A stretch of DNA of 64,000 bases from Acidobacteriota bacterium (GTDB taxonomy: Bacteria > Acidobacteriota > Thermoanaerobaculia > Multivoradales > Multivoraceae). The notes beneath the pieces are model-generated. The model saw only the letters and a program-made list of their open reading frames with translations, searched no databases and was not told the DNA's origin. Below, in pieces: positions 1 through 8,735 of this stretch. Location of the stretch: the NCBI GenBank assembly GCA_011525365.1, contig WTGQ01000003.1, forward strand, positions 62,001 to 126,000, given 5' to 3'. The translations under genes and the position numbers were made by a program. The stretch's first letter is position 1. Every line of letters begins with the position of its first letter.

Positions 1-1540
1 GTCTCGCCGGATCGAGGCCGTCGTAGTCGAAGCCGCCGAAGAAGCGGAGCCGGATGCGGGTGCCGGAGGTCGCGTAGGTCTCCTTGCGGCGCATCCCCTG
101 GAAGATGGCGTCCCGGGTGTTCTCCTCGGCCCACACCGCGGCGAGGCCGGAGGCCGAGAACTGCGCGCTCCGCATGCCGAAGTAGGGGCCGAGCTCGTCG
201 TCGACGACGGCGCCGCGCGCCCGCGCGGCGGGCGGCAGGCCGGCGATGTAGTCCAGCCGCTCCTCCGAGACCGGCACCGCGCCCCGGTTCTCGGGACTCA
301 CCGAGGTCGGCGCGGAGCCGAAGTAGTTCGACTCGTCGAAGGAGGGCGCGCCGTTGTGGGTGTCGCTGGAGCCGACGAAACCGATCTTGAACGGGTTGCC
401 GCGTCCCTCCTGCTCGAGCGCCAGACCGTTGACCAGAGCCTCCCGCGCGTAGCTGCCGCCCGGATCGCTGTGGGAGGTGATCCTGCCCTTGCGGGTGTTC
501 AGGATCTCGAAGTCGGCCCACTCGTCGTCCGGCGAGAGCCGGGGGTGGGTCTCCGAGGTGCCCTTGACCTGGGTCAGTTCGACCAGCGGCTCGTTGCGCA
601 TGCGCTGTTCGGCGAAGGCCCGGTCGACCGCCCGGCCGTCGGAGTACTTGAGCCGAAACACCTGGCCGTGCGACTGGTTCGAGTTGTGCGGGATCGCCAG
701 GCTGTCGACGCCCTGCTCCCGCAGCCGGTCCATCCAGCTCCAGAGCTGCTCCGGCTCGTGCGAATCGAGGCGCGTGAACGGCCGGGCCGGCGCCTCCGGC
801 CCGGCAAAGATGACGTTCCGGTGGTACGCCGCCGATTCCGGCGCCGGCGTCGACGACGTCCACTCGTAGGCGATGAAGGTGGTGAAGTTACCGGGGTCGT
901 TGTGGCGCTCCGCGGCGAGGATCGAGTCCTCCCAGGCCGAGCGGTGGGCGTCGTCGTCGAAGGACGCGAACTGCATCTGCGGATGGTTCGTCATCCTTGC
1001 CCGCTGCCGCCGCAGGAAGCCGCCGTCGGTGCGCATCTGGCGGCCGAAGCGCTCGCGGAACAGGACGGACCGCATCTGCAACGAGTACGGGTTCAGGTTG
1101 TCGCCTTCGTTGACGCCGTGGAACGCCTCCGCGCCGGGAAGCTGGCCAACCCTGGTCGAAGGGTCGGCCCACTGCGGCACCATGCCGAGAAAGAACCCGT
1201 GGTCCGAGACGGCGAAGAAATCGAGCGGCTCCCGGAGCTTCATCTCGTTGCCGAAGGAGCTTTCGATCGCTTCGCCCCTGGCGAAGCGGTAGCTCTCGTC
1301 GGGCGTCACCTCGGTACCGAGGAGGTAGGCGTCGAAGGAGTAGCGGGTGTGGACGTGGACGTCGCCGAAGTAGACGTTGCGCTGCTCGTTGTAACCCTCG
1401 GTCGGCGACGCCGGGTGAGGCGCCTCGGCGTAGTCGTTGACGGATAGCGACGTGTCGGAGCAGCCGAAGGCGGTGAGACTCAGGATCACGGGCGCGGCGG
1501 AGAGCTTCGGCATGGGCATGTCCACAGGGTAGCGCGCCAT
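1..1540 (-). CDS. DUF3604 family lipoprotein, C-terminus cut by window start
   Basis: The reverse strand is open from an ATG at 1540 to the window edge (about 513 codons). Near the N-terminus it reads NVYFGDVHVHTRYSFDAY, giving an HxH pair at H62/H64 as in PHP-like metal sites, and later SDHGFF. The last visible part reads FQGMRRKETYATSGTR, a stretch typical of DUF3604 (PF12228). The N-terminal hydrophobic segment ends at C27, so it is probably an exported lipoprotein, although the lipobox (AFGC) is imperfect. Start 1540 is preceded by GGAGG at good spacing; in-frame ATGs at 1519 and 1513 are alternatives. It is divergent from the serine hydrolase with only 12 bp between starts. No biochemical function is established for the family; a hydrolase is likely. 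Confidence 0.85.
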   Translation of the reverse strand, partial: MARYPVDMPMPKLSAAPVILSLTAFGCSDTSLSVNDYAEAPHPASPTEGYNEQRNVYFGDVHVHTRYSFDAYLLGTEVTPDESYRFARGEAIESSFGNEMKLREPLDFFAVSDHGFFLGMVPQWADPSTRVGQLPGAEAFHGVNEGDNLNPYSLQMRSVLFRERFGRQMRTDGGFLRRQRARMTNHPQMQFASFDDDAHRSAWEDSILAAERHNDPGNFTTFIAYEWTSSTPAPESAAYHRNVIFAGPEAPARPFTRLDSHEPEQLWSWMDRLREQGVDSLAIPHNSNQSHGQVFRLKYSDGRAVDRAFAEQRMRNEPLVELTQVKGTSETHPRLSPDDEWADFEILNTRKGRITSHSDPGGSYAREALVNGLALEQEGRGNPFKIGFVGSSDTHNGAPSFDESNYFGSAPTSVSPENRGAVPVSEERLDYIAGLPPAARARGAVVDDELGPYFGMRSAQFSASGLAAVWAEENTRDAIFQGMRRKETYATSGTRIRLRFFGGFDYDGLDPAR

Positions 1541-1552
1541 AGGATCGCCTCC

Positions 1553-2929
1553 ATGCAGATCAGAACCACGCCCGCCCTGGCCTTCCTGACCACGGTCGCA
1601 TCCATACTCGCGCCGGCGGCAGCCGGCGCCGACGACCGTGGCGCTCTGCTCGAACGAATCGACGGACTCGTTTCCGAGTCGATGGAGGCCACGCAGACGC
1701 CCGGCATCTCGGTCGCCGTGCAGCATCGCGGCGAACTGGTCCTGGCCCGCGGCTACGGCCTCGCCGACGTCGAGAACCGGGTGCCCGCGACCGAGCACAC
1801 GGTCTACCGCATCGGTTCCGTCACCAAGCAGTTCACCGCGGCGGCGGTCATGAAGCTGGTCGAGGACGGGAAGGTCGCCCTCGACGACCCGATGACGAAG
1901 TACTTCCCCGACTACCCGGTCGGCCCGTTCCACATCACGGTAGGCCAGTTGCTCGATCACACGAGCGGCATCAAGGGCTACACCGAGATGCCGGGGTTCT
2001 GGGAGAAGGGGCGGCTCGATCTCTCGCACGAGCAGATGATCGAGCTGTTCTCGACCGTGCCGTACGAGTTCGAACCGGGCGACCGCTACCAGTACAACAA
2101 CTCCGGCTACTACCTGGCGGGCCTGCTGGTCGAGAAGGCGAGCGGCAAGTCGTACGCGGAGTACCTGGAGGAGACGTTCTTCCGGCCGCTCGGGATGCGG
2201 GAGTCGCACTACCTCTACAACGACCCGATCGTGCCCAACCGCGCCGAGGGCTACCGGGTCGAGGACGGCGTCCTGCTGAACGACCAGCCGCTCTCCATGC
2301 ACCTGCCGTTCGCGGCCGGAGCGCTCGGCTCCAGCGTCCTCGACCTGGTGCGCTGGATGGTGGCGCTCGGCGCCGGCGACGTCGTGGGGCCGGACGGGCT
2401 CGAGGCGATGACGACCCGGCGACGGCTACCCCGCGGCGAGGAGATCGGCTACGGCCTCGGCCTGTTCGTGGGCGAGATGGCCGGCCACCGCCTGATCGAG
2501 CACGCCGGTGGCATCAACGGCTTCCTGAGCCAGCTCGCCTGGTACCCCGACGACGATCTGATCGTCGCCGTGCTCGCCAACAGCGGCTCCGCCGAGCCCG
2601 GCCCCCTGCAGGCCCGCATCGCGAGGGCCGTGCTCGGAGTGGCGGAGCCGGACCACGCTCCGGTCGCGCTGGAAGAGGACGAACTGAAGCGCTACGCCGG
2701 CATCTACGACTTCGGGCGGAATCCGCTACCCGTCGCGGTGAAGGACGGCAAGCTGCTGATCGCCGGGCGAGAGACCGTGCCGATCGGCGAGCACCGCTTC
2801 GCCGGCACCCGCGACAAGGAGCAGATCGCGATCTTCGAGGTCGACTCGGAGACGGGCGTAGCCACCCACCTGCGCCTCGAGCGCTGGGGCCAGGTGCAGC
2901 GCGGCAAGCGTGCCGGCGCGGAGCCGTAG
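1553..2929 (+). CDS. serine hydrolase, beta-lactamase class C / PBP4* family
   Basis: 458 aa with a Sec signal peptide (cleavage near A24-D27). Class C beta-lactamase fold (PF00144): S89-V-T-K92 is the SxxK nucleophile motif, Y181-N-N183 the YxN motif, and H317-A-G-G stands where KTG is found in true beta-lactamases. The HxG variant is usual in D-aminopeptidase/esterase-like members, so an exported esterase or peptidase is more likely than antibiotic resistance. About 80 residues after the catalytic domain form a small C-terminal beta domain common in these proteins. It shares a 12-bp divergent start region with the DUF3604 gene and converges on the sulfatase gene with 5 bp between stops. The substrate cannot be read from sequence. 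Confidence 0.88.
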   Translation: MQIRTTPALAFLTTVASILAPAAAGADDRGALLERIDGLVSESMEATQTPGISVAVQHRGELVLARGYGLADVENRVPATEHTVYRIGSVTKQFTAAAVMKLVEDGKVALDDPMTKYFPDYPVGPFHITVGQLLDHTSGIKGYTEMPGFWEKGRLDLSHEQMIELFSTVPYEFEPGDRYQYNNSGYYLAGLLVEKASGKSYAEYLEETFFRPLGMRESHYLYNDPIVPNRAEGYRVEDGVLLNDQPLSMHLPFAAGALGSSVLDLVRWMVALGAGDVVGPDGLEAMTTRRRLPRGEEIGYGLGLFVGEMAGHRLIEHAGGINGFLSQLAWYPDDDLIVAVLANSGSAEPGPLQARIARAVLGVAEPDHAPVALEEDELKRYAGIYDFGRNPLPVAVKDGKLLIAGRETVPIGEHRFAGTRDKEQIAIFEVDSETGVATHLRLERWGQVQRGKRAGAEP

Positions 2930-2934
2930 CTGCC

Positions 2935-4335
2935 TCAGATGTGCCACTCGATCGTGTCGCCGTTGTAGGTCGTCGTCGCGCGCCGCGAAGGTGGCGATAC
3001 GCGGCCGTCCTGCATCTCCTCGTTCCAGCGCGCGAACGCCTCCTTCAGCTTCGCCACCACGTCCGGGTTGACGGCGGACAGGTCCTCGGACTCGGAGGGA
3101 TCCCGGTCGACGTTGTACAGGCGAATCCGGTCGCCCGCCATCAGCAGCTTCCAGGAGCCGTGACGGACGGCCGCGTTGGGTCCGGAGCGCCAGAACAGGT
3201 AGTCGTGCGGCGCGCCTTCCATCTCGCCTGACAGGTAGGGGATGAGGTCGACTCCGTCGAGACGGTAGCTCTCGACGTCCGGGACCCCCGCCAGGCTCGC
3301 AGACGTGGCGAAGAGGTCGAGCGAGCTGATCGGGTGCTCGTAGACGGTGCCGGCCGGGATGCGGCCGGGGAAGCGCATCAGGAAGGGAACGCGGACGCCG
3401 CCCTCGTACAGGTTCCGCTTGTGGCCGATCAGGGGGCTGTTGTGGATGCGCTCCGTGTCCTGCGTGGACATGGCCCCATTGTCGGAGGTGAAGATGACCA
3501 GGGTGTTGTCGGCGAGGCCGTGCTCCTCGAGCTTCGCCAGCACCATGCCGACGGCATCGTCGAGGGCGCTGACCATCCCCGCGTAGACGCGCCGGTACGG
3601 ATCGTCGAAGTCGGGAAAGCGCTCGTAGTGCTCGTCCATCACCTGCATCGGGGCGTGGACCGCGTAGAAGGCGAGATAGAGGAAGAAGGGCTTGTCCCTG
3701 TTGCGATCGATGAACTCGATCCCTTCGCGGGCGAGTTGCGTGGTCTGGTACTCCTTCAGCTCGTCCTCCTCGCGGCCCTTGAACATGGCGACGATGCGGT
3801 CCGGGTTCCCGCGGGTCACCGGCTTCATCTCCAGGGCGTGCGCGCCAGGCCAGCTCGGGTCGACGTAGTTCATGCCGGACGGCATGCCGTAGAAGTAGTC
3901 GAAGCCACGGTCGAGGGGATGCAGGAGCCGCCTCATCCCGAGCTGCCACTTGCCGATCGCGGCGTTCGTGTAGCCGGCGGTCTTCAGCGCATCGCCGATC
4001 GTGCGGTGGTGGACGCCGAGGGTCCCCCGGGCGGCGCCGATCGGCGGCACGGTCTGCGAGTTGAGCTCCTTGCCCCAGCGCTGTTGGTAGCGGCCCGTGA
4101 TCAGTCCGTTGCGGGACGGGTTGCAGACCGGCGCGGTCATGTAGCCCGATACGAAGCGGACTCCCTGCTCACCGATCGAGTCGATGTGCGGGGTCGGGAT
4201 GCTGGCGCCGCCGTAGGCCGAGATGGCGCCGTAGCCGAGGTCGTCGGCGAACAGGAGGACGATGTTCGGTTGGTCCTCGGCGCCCGCAAGGGCCGCTGGC
4301 AGGAACATTAAGACAACGAGGGCCAGTCTCTTCAT
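2935..4335 (-). CDS. S1-type sulfatase, formylglycine-dependent
   Basis: 466 aa with an N-terminal signal peptide (MKRLALVVLMFLPAALAGAE), so periplasmic or secreted. Sulfatase domain PF00884: D31-D32 in LLFADDLGYG are predicted calcium ligands, and C71-N-P-S-R is the CxPSR motif whose cysteine is oxidised to formylglycine. HxxxIGKWQLG and FTSDNGA follow as in arylsulfatases. Length is normal. It needs a formylglycine-generating enzyme; the FGE-fold protein at 19416-20561 lacks the catalytic cysteines, so the maturase must be elsewhere. Likely substrates are sulfated glycans, but the exact substrate is unknown. A 71-bp divergent region separates it from the PQQ dehydrogenase. Confidence 0.92.
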   Translation of the reverse strand: MKRLALVVLMFLPAALAGAEDQPNIVLLFADDLGYGAISAYGGASIPTPHIDSIGEQGVRFVSGYMTAPVCNPSRNGLITGRYQQRWGKELNSQTVPPIGAARGTLGVHHRTIGDALKTAGYTNAAIGKWQLGMRRLLHPLDRGFDYFYGMPSGMNYVDPSWPGAHALEMKPVTRGNPDRIVAMFKGREEDELKEYQTTQLAREGIEFIDRNRDKPFFLYLAFYAVHAPMQVMDEHYERFPDFDDPYRRVYAGMVSALDDAVGMVLAKLEEHGLADNTLVIFTSDNGAMSTQDTERIHNSPLIGHKRNLYEGGVRVPFLMRFPGRIPAGTVYEHPISSLDLFATSASLAGVPDVESYRLDGVDLIPYLSGEMEGAPHDYLFWRSGPNAAVRHGSWKLLMAGDRIRLYNVDRDPSESEDLSAVNPDVVAKLKEAFARWNEEMQDGRVSPPSRRATTTYNGDTIEWHI

Positions 4336-4406
4336 CGCGGCGCCTTTCTACGGTTGGAGTGACTCCTTGGCAGCTTACAGCCGGCCAGCGAGTACGATTC
4401 CGCGCC

Positions 4407-6443
4407 ATGCCACCTACCCGACCTGCCCTGGCCCTGAAGGCGCCCCTGGCAGTGGCGCTGCTGACCGTGGCCTGCGGCCCGACCGACGAGGACTGGCCCG
4501 TCTACCTGGGCGACTCCGGACGCCAGCACTACAGCCCGCTCACCGGGATCGACCGGGACAACGTCAGCCAACTCGAGGTCGCCTGGGTCTACGACGCGGG
4601 AGAGCCGCGGGGTCCCGGCGCCACGATGTACACCAGCCCCCTGGTCATCGACGGCGTGCTCTACGCGCTCTCGCCCCATCTCGACGCCTTCGCGCTCGAC
4701 GCGGCGACCGGCGAGGAGATCTGGCGCACGAACCTGGAGCTTTCCGGCAACGCCCAGCGGGGGCTCATGTGGTGGGAAGACGGCGCCGACCGGCGTCTCT
4801 TCTACACCCACGGCAAGGACCTGATCGGGCTCGACGCCGGCGACGGCAGTCTGGTCGAGACCTTCGGCGACGGCGGCCTGGTCGACCTGACGCCGGACGT
4901 CGACCGGGCCGGCGTCATCTTCGTCACCGTGCCTGGCGTCGTCTTCGAGGACAAGCTGATTCTCGGCTTCTCGACCAACGAGGACGCGAACGCATTCCCG
5001 GGTTCGATCCGGGCGTTCAGCGCGGTGGACGGCAGCCTGGTCTGGCAGTTCGACACGATTCCGAAGCCCGGCGACACCGGCTCCGAGACCTGGGCCGAGG
5101 GCTCGCTCGAGCGCGCCGGCGGCGCGAACGTCTGGACCGGCATGGCGCTGGACGAAGAGCGCGGCATCGTGTTCGCGCCGACCGGCTCGGCGACTCCCGA
5201 CTTCTACGGCGCGAGCCGTCCCGGCGACAACCTGTTCTCCGACGCCCTGGTCGCGGTGGACGCGCGCACGGGCGAGTTGCTGTGGCACTTCCAGGTCGTC
5301 CGCCACGACCTGTGGGACAAGGACAATCCGTCGCCGCCGACCCTGGTCCGGCTCGAGCGCGACGGCCGCCCGATCGACGCGGTAGCGATCACGACGAAGA
5401 CGGGGCAGCTCTACGTCTTCGACCGAGAGACCGGCGAGTCGATGTACCCGATCCACGAGATCGAAACGCCGATCCCGAGCACCCTGCCGGGCGAGGTGAC
5501 GTCGCCGACGCAGCCGATGTCCGCTGTCGTAATCAGCCGGCAGGACTTCGAGATCACGAACCGCACCCCGGAGGCGCGCGCTTTCGTCGAGGAGCGGATC
5601 AAGGACTGGGACCTCCGGCCCTGGGCGCCGCCGAAGGTCGGCACCGTCCTCTTCATGCCGTGGTACGACGGCGGCGGCGAGTGGGGCGGTTCGGCGTTCG
5701 ATCCGAACACGAACCACCTGATCGTCAACGCGAACGACGTCGCCGGCATCCTGGAACTGACCGAGGTGCCGGTCGGCTTCAGCCGCTACGGCACCTACGC
5801 GCTTCACTGCGGCCGTTGCCATGGGCAGAAGCTAGAGGGCACCGACATGGGCGGTCCGCTGCTCGGCGTCGGCGACCGGCTGTCCCGAGGCGAGATGCGC
5901 CGGATCATCCGCGAGGGCAGCGGCCGGATGGAGGGTTTCGCGCACCTCAACCGGATCGAACTCGGCGCCATCGAGGCCTACATCCTGTCGCCGGAGCCCG
6001 AAGAGGACGAGCCCAGAGGCGAAGTCGCCTACGCGCTCGGCGGCTACGTCTATCTCCGCGACCACGAGAACCTGCCCGGCAACTCGCCACCCTGGGGAAC
6101 GCTCAACTCGATCGACCTGGCCACCGGCGAGATCGCCTGGAAGGTGCCGTTCGGCGACTACCCAACGCACCCCGGCCTCGGCTTCGGCGCGGTGAACTAC
6201 GGCGGCCCCGTGGTGACGGCGTCGGGCCTCATCTTCATCGGAGCGACGCCGGACGAGATGTTCCGCGCCTACGACACGCGGAACGGCGAGATCCTCTGGG
6301 AGACGAAGCTGTCGGCAGCCGGCTACGCGACGCCGGCCGTCTACAGCGTGGACGGCAAGCAGTACGTCGTCATCGCCGCCGGCGGCGGCCGGACGGGCGG
6401 GCCTTCCGGCGGCGAGTACATCGCGTTCAGCCTGCCGGAGTGA
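4407..6443 (+). CDS. PQQ-dependent dehydrogenase with inserted cytochrome c domain
   Basis: 678 aa from the ATG at 4407, chosen because it begins directly with a lipoprotein-like signal (hydrophobic stretch ending LLTVAC); a GTG at 4359 would add 16 residues. The N-terminal DWPVYLGDSGRQHYSPLTGI and the tryptophan-rich repeats mark the eight-bladed PQQ propeller of quinoprotein alcohol/glucose dehydrogenases. Between blades, C468-G-R-C471-H472 is a covalent haem c site in an insert of about 80 residues; M-containing loops (DMGG, GRMEGF) offer the sixth ligand. The propeller then resumes to the C-terminus. It probably oxidises an alcohol or sugar in the periplasm and passes electrons to the respiratory chain. 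Substrate not predictable. Confidence 0.88.
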   Translation: MPPTRPALALKAPLAVALLTVACGPTDEDWPVYLGDSGRQHYSPLTGIDRDNVSQLEVAWVYDAGEPRGPGATMYTSPLVIDGVLYALSPHLDAFALDAATGEEIWRTNLELSGNAQRGLMWWEDGADRRLFYTHGKDLIGLDAGDGSLVETFGDGGLVDLTPDVDRAGVIFVTVPGVVFEDKLILGFSTNEDANAFPGSIRAFSAVDGSLVWQFDTIPKPGDTGSETWAEGSLERAGGANVWTGMALDEERGIVFAPTGSATPDFYGASRPGDNLFSDALVAVDARTGELLWHFQVVRHDLWDKDNPSPPTLVRLERDGRPIDAVAITTKTGQLYVFDRETGESMYPIHEIETPIPSTLPGEVTSPTQPMSAVVISRQDFEITNRTPEARAFVEERIKDWDLRPWAPPKVGTVLFMPWYDGGGEWGGSAFDPNTNHLIVNANDVAGILELTEVPVGFSRYGTYALHCGRCHGQKLEGTDMGGPLLGVGDRLSRGEMRRIIREGSGRMEGFAHLNRIELGAIEAYILSPEPEEDEPRGEVAYALGGYVYLRDHENLPGNSPPWGTLNSIDLATGEIAWKVPFGDYPTHPGLGFGAVNYGGPVVTASGLIFIGATPDEMFRAYDTRNGEILWETKLSAAGYATPAVYSVDGKQYVVIAAGGGRTGGPSGGEYIAFSLPE

Positions 6444-6466
6444 GAGCCCTTCCCGGCAGAAAGTTG

Positions 6467-6499
6467 TTGCACCTGGGTAAAAATGCGGCTATTTTACCC
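6467..6499 (+). promoter_or_regulatory. Sigma70-like promoter overlapped by perfect palindrome
   Basis: TTGCAC (6467-6472), 17-bp spacer, TATTTT (6490-6495). A perfect inverted repeat, GGGTAAAA (6475-6482), 9-nt centre, TTTTACCC (6492-6499), covers the spacer and the -10 box. The predicted transcription start falls on or beside the A of the ATG at 6502, so the mRNA would be leaderless. The AT-rich patch stands out against its GC-rich surroundings. The palindrome is placed as expected for a repressor operator. Promoter calls in an unknown GC-rich genome are uncertain; the palindrome itself is exact. Confidence 0.6.
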
Positions 6500-6501
6500 G
6501 G

Positions 6502-7659
6502 ATGTTCGACCGACTGCTGGCTCCGGTCCTTCGCTCGTCGAAGCGTAGCGCACTCGTCCTCGGCCCCCGCCAGGTCGGCAAGTCGACCTTGCTGGCCACG
6601 CTGGAACCGGACCTGGTCGTCAACCTGGCCGACCCGGGGGCGTTTCGCGAGTACGTAGCCCAACCCGAGCGCCTCTCCAGGGAACTCGCCTCCGCGCCAC
6701 AGGAGACGATGACGGTGTTCCTGGACGAAGTGCAGCGCGTCCCGGCATTGCTCGATACCGTCCAGGTGCTGCTCGACCAGAGGCCGCCACGCTTCCGGTT
6801 CCTCCTGTCCGGGTCGAGCGCCCGCAAGCTACGCCGCGGACGGGCCAACCTGCTGCCGGGGCGCATCCACGTCCACTACCTGCATCCGCTGCTCGCCTCC
6901 GAACTGGGCTCCGACTTCAATCTGGAGCGAGTCCTTGCCCACGGCAGCCTGCCCGGCATCTACGCCGAGAAAGACGAAGCTACTCGCGCACTCGATCTGA
7001 GGAGCTACGTCGACACCTACCTGCGCGCCGAAATCCAGGCCGAGGCCCTGGTCCGTGACGTCGGTGGCTTTGCCCGCCTGCTCGACCTGGCCGCGGCCGC
7101 GTCGGGCCGCATCCTCAACCTGAACTCCCTGTGCAAGGACGCAGGCATCCCGTACGAGACCGCCCGCCGCTACGTCGATGTCCTCGACGACACCCTGGTC
7201 GCCTTCCGCGTCCCGGCCTGGAGCGGCTCAGACCGATCGTCGCTGGTCCGCCACGGGAAGCTCTTTCTGTTCGACCTCGGCGTGCGGAATGCCCTCTTGC
7301 GCCGGCCGCTGGATCGTCCGCTCGACGACGAGCGCGGCCTGCTGCTCGAGCACCTCGTGGCCTACGAACTCCAACGCCGCCTCGGCACGCTATGGCCGGA
7401 GGCCGCGCTCTACCACTACCGGACCCGCCACGGCGCCGAGGTCGACTTCGTGCTGGAGGTGGGCCGGGAAGTCTGGGGGATCGAAGTCAAGGCGAGTCGC
7501 CGTGCCGACCGCTCCGTGCTTCGCGGTTTCCGCTCCCTGGCCCAGAGGACCGACCGTCTGAAGCGCCGGATCGTCGTCTACCTGGGAGATCGACCGCAAC
7601 GGATCGAGGACGTGGAGGTGTTGCCGTTCGAGGAGTTCGCGGCGTTGCTGCCGGCCTAG
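6502..7659 (+). CDS. AAA-type ATPase with DUF4143 C-terminal domain
   Basis: 385 aa. Residues 21-28 (GPRQVGKS) are the Walker A loop and D75-E76 in TVFLDEVQR the Walker B; RFLLSGSSARKLRRGRANLL is the sensor region typical of AAA_14 (PF13173). The C-terminal DUF4143 (PF13635) ends in a restriction-endonuclease-like fold: HGAEVDFVLE followed by GIEVKAS gives the E...D...ExK pattern near residues 310-333. No SD is visible before the ATG; see the leaderless promoter at 6467-6499. These ATPases are scattered, often horizontally transferred, single-gene units of unsettled function. It is a lone gene between the PQQ dehydrogenase and a convergent esterase. Confidence 0.9.
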   Translation: MFDRLLAPVLRSSKRSALVLGPRQVGKSTLLATLEPDLVVNLADPGAFREYVAQPERLSRELASAPQETMTVFLDEVQRVPALLDTVQVLLDQRPPRFRFLLSGSSARKLRRGRANLLPGRIHVHYLHPLLASELGSDFNLERVLAHGSLPGIYAEKDEATRALDLRSYVDTYLRAEIQAEALVRDVGGFARLLDLAAAASGRILNLNSLCKDAGIPYETARRYVDVLDDTLVAFRVPAWSGSDRSSLVRHGKLFLFDLGVRNALLRRPLDRPLDDERGLLLEHLVAYELQRRLGTLWPEAALYHYRTRHGAEVDFVLEVGREVWGIEVKASRRADRSVLRGFRSLAQRTDRLKRRIVVYLGDRPQRIEDVEVLPFEEFAALLPA

Positions 7660-7667
7660 CGTGCCGA

Positions 7668-8735
7668 CTACGGCGCCATGCCGTGGCGGCGCAGGAAATC
7701 GAGCAGCAGTTCGACCGTCCGGTCTCCTTCCCTGATCATGTTCGGAAGGATCGAGTTGTGGGTGCGGTCAACGAGCCACTCGAACTCGACTTCGGCGCCC
7801 GCGGCCTCCATCGCCTCGAACATCTCGACGTTCTGCGTACGGCGCGTCTCGGTGTCGCCGTCGGCGACGGTGATCAGCATCGGCGGCAGATCGGGCGCTA
7901 CGTAGCGGATCGGCGAGGCTTCCCGGACGAGTTCCGGGTCGGCACGCCAGGTCAGGAGGTGCCGTTCGCGGCCGGCGCGCTCGGCGTTCATCAGGCCCGT
8001 GATCGGCAGCGACGCGCGGATGTGGCGCAGGCCAAGGCCGCGCGCTTCGAGGTAGCGGCCGTCGACGGACAGGAGGGCGGCGATGTGGCCTCCGGCGGAG
8101 CCGCCCGAGACAGCGATCCGTTCCGGGTCGCCGCCGTAGTCACGGATGTGGTCCCAGGCCCAGCGGAAGGCGAGGGCGGCGTCTTCGATGTAGGCGGGGT
8201 AGGCGTACTCGGGCGACAGCCGGTAGTTCGGCGCCGCGACGAGGTAACCGAGCGACGCGAACCGCGGCCCCAGCTCGGTCAGCGTCGCCTTGTCGCCGTT
8301 GTAGAGCCCGCCGCCGTGGAAGAAGAGGATGACGGGGTGCGGACCGTCGCCGGACGGAATGTAGACGTCGAGCTTGCCGCGGCCGCCCGCGTACTCGGGG
8401 CCGGTGGCATACTCGAGGTTACGGACGATCCGGATTCCGTTCGTGGTGTCCTCGGCGAAGTCCCAATTGTCGGGGCCGCGGCGGGTCTTGCGGCCGCGGC
8501 CGGCTCCGCCACGGCCGATCGTGTCGACTTCCCCGGCGGAGAGGATCCCGTTGTCGTCGGCGTCCAGCGCGAAGAGGAGGACGCGCCGGGCCTGGGCGGG
8601 GAGTTCGGACGCCGTCAGGGTGCCGTCCGCGTCGGCGTCCAGGGCGGCGACGAGTGGCGGCGGGGTGTCGGTCTGCGCCGGGCTCGGCGCCGGCAGGAGG
8701 GCCAAGCTCAGAACGGAGGTGAACGCACGGATCAT
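7668..8735 (-). CDS. secreted alpha/beta hydrolase (esterase) with N-terminal EF-hand pair
   Basis: 355 aa. A signal peptide (cleavage near A20) is followed by two canonical 12-residue EF-hand loops, D33-x-D-x-D-G...E44 and D58-x-D-x-N-G...E69, then an alpha/beta hydrolase of the BD-FAE/HSL type: oxyanion H140-G-G-G143, nucleophile elbow G211-G-S213-A-G215, acid D292 or D294, and H326 in DRTHNS. The start at 8735 overlaps the transketolase stop (ATGA). The long open frame upstream of this ATG is only an antiframe of transketolase. Probably an exported calcium-binding carboxylesterase; substrate unknown. Confidence 0.88.
   Translation of the reverse strand: MIRAFTSVLSLALLPAPSPAQTDTPPPLVAALDADADGTLTASELPAQARRVLLFALDADDNGILSAGEVDTIGRGGAGRGRKTRRGPDNWDFAEDTTNGIRIVRNLEYATGPEYAGGRGKLDVYIPSGDGPHPVILFFHGGGLYNGDKATLTELGPRFASLGYLVAAPNYRLSPEYAYPAYIEDAALAFRWAWDHIRDYGGDPERIAVSGGSAGGHIAALLSVDGRYLEARGLGLRHIRASLPITGLMNAERAGRERHLLTWRADPELVREASPIRYVAPDLPPMLITVADGDTETRRTQNVEMFEAMEAAGAEVEFEWLVDRTHNSILPNMIREGDRTVELLLDFLRRHGMAP

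Noticed and set aside
4262..6658. 798-aa open frame overlapping the PQQ dehydrogenase in another frame
   Set aside because: Arg/Pro/Gly-rich shadow of the real gene; no family motif, and the true frame has PQQ and haem motifs throughout.
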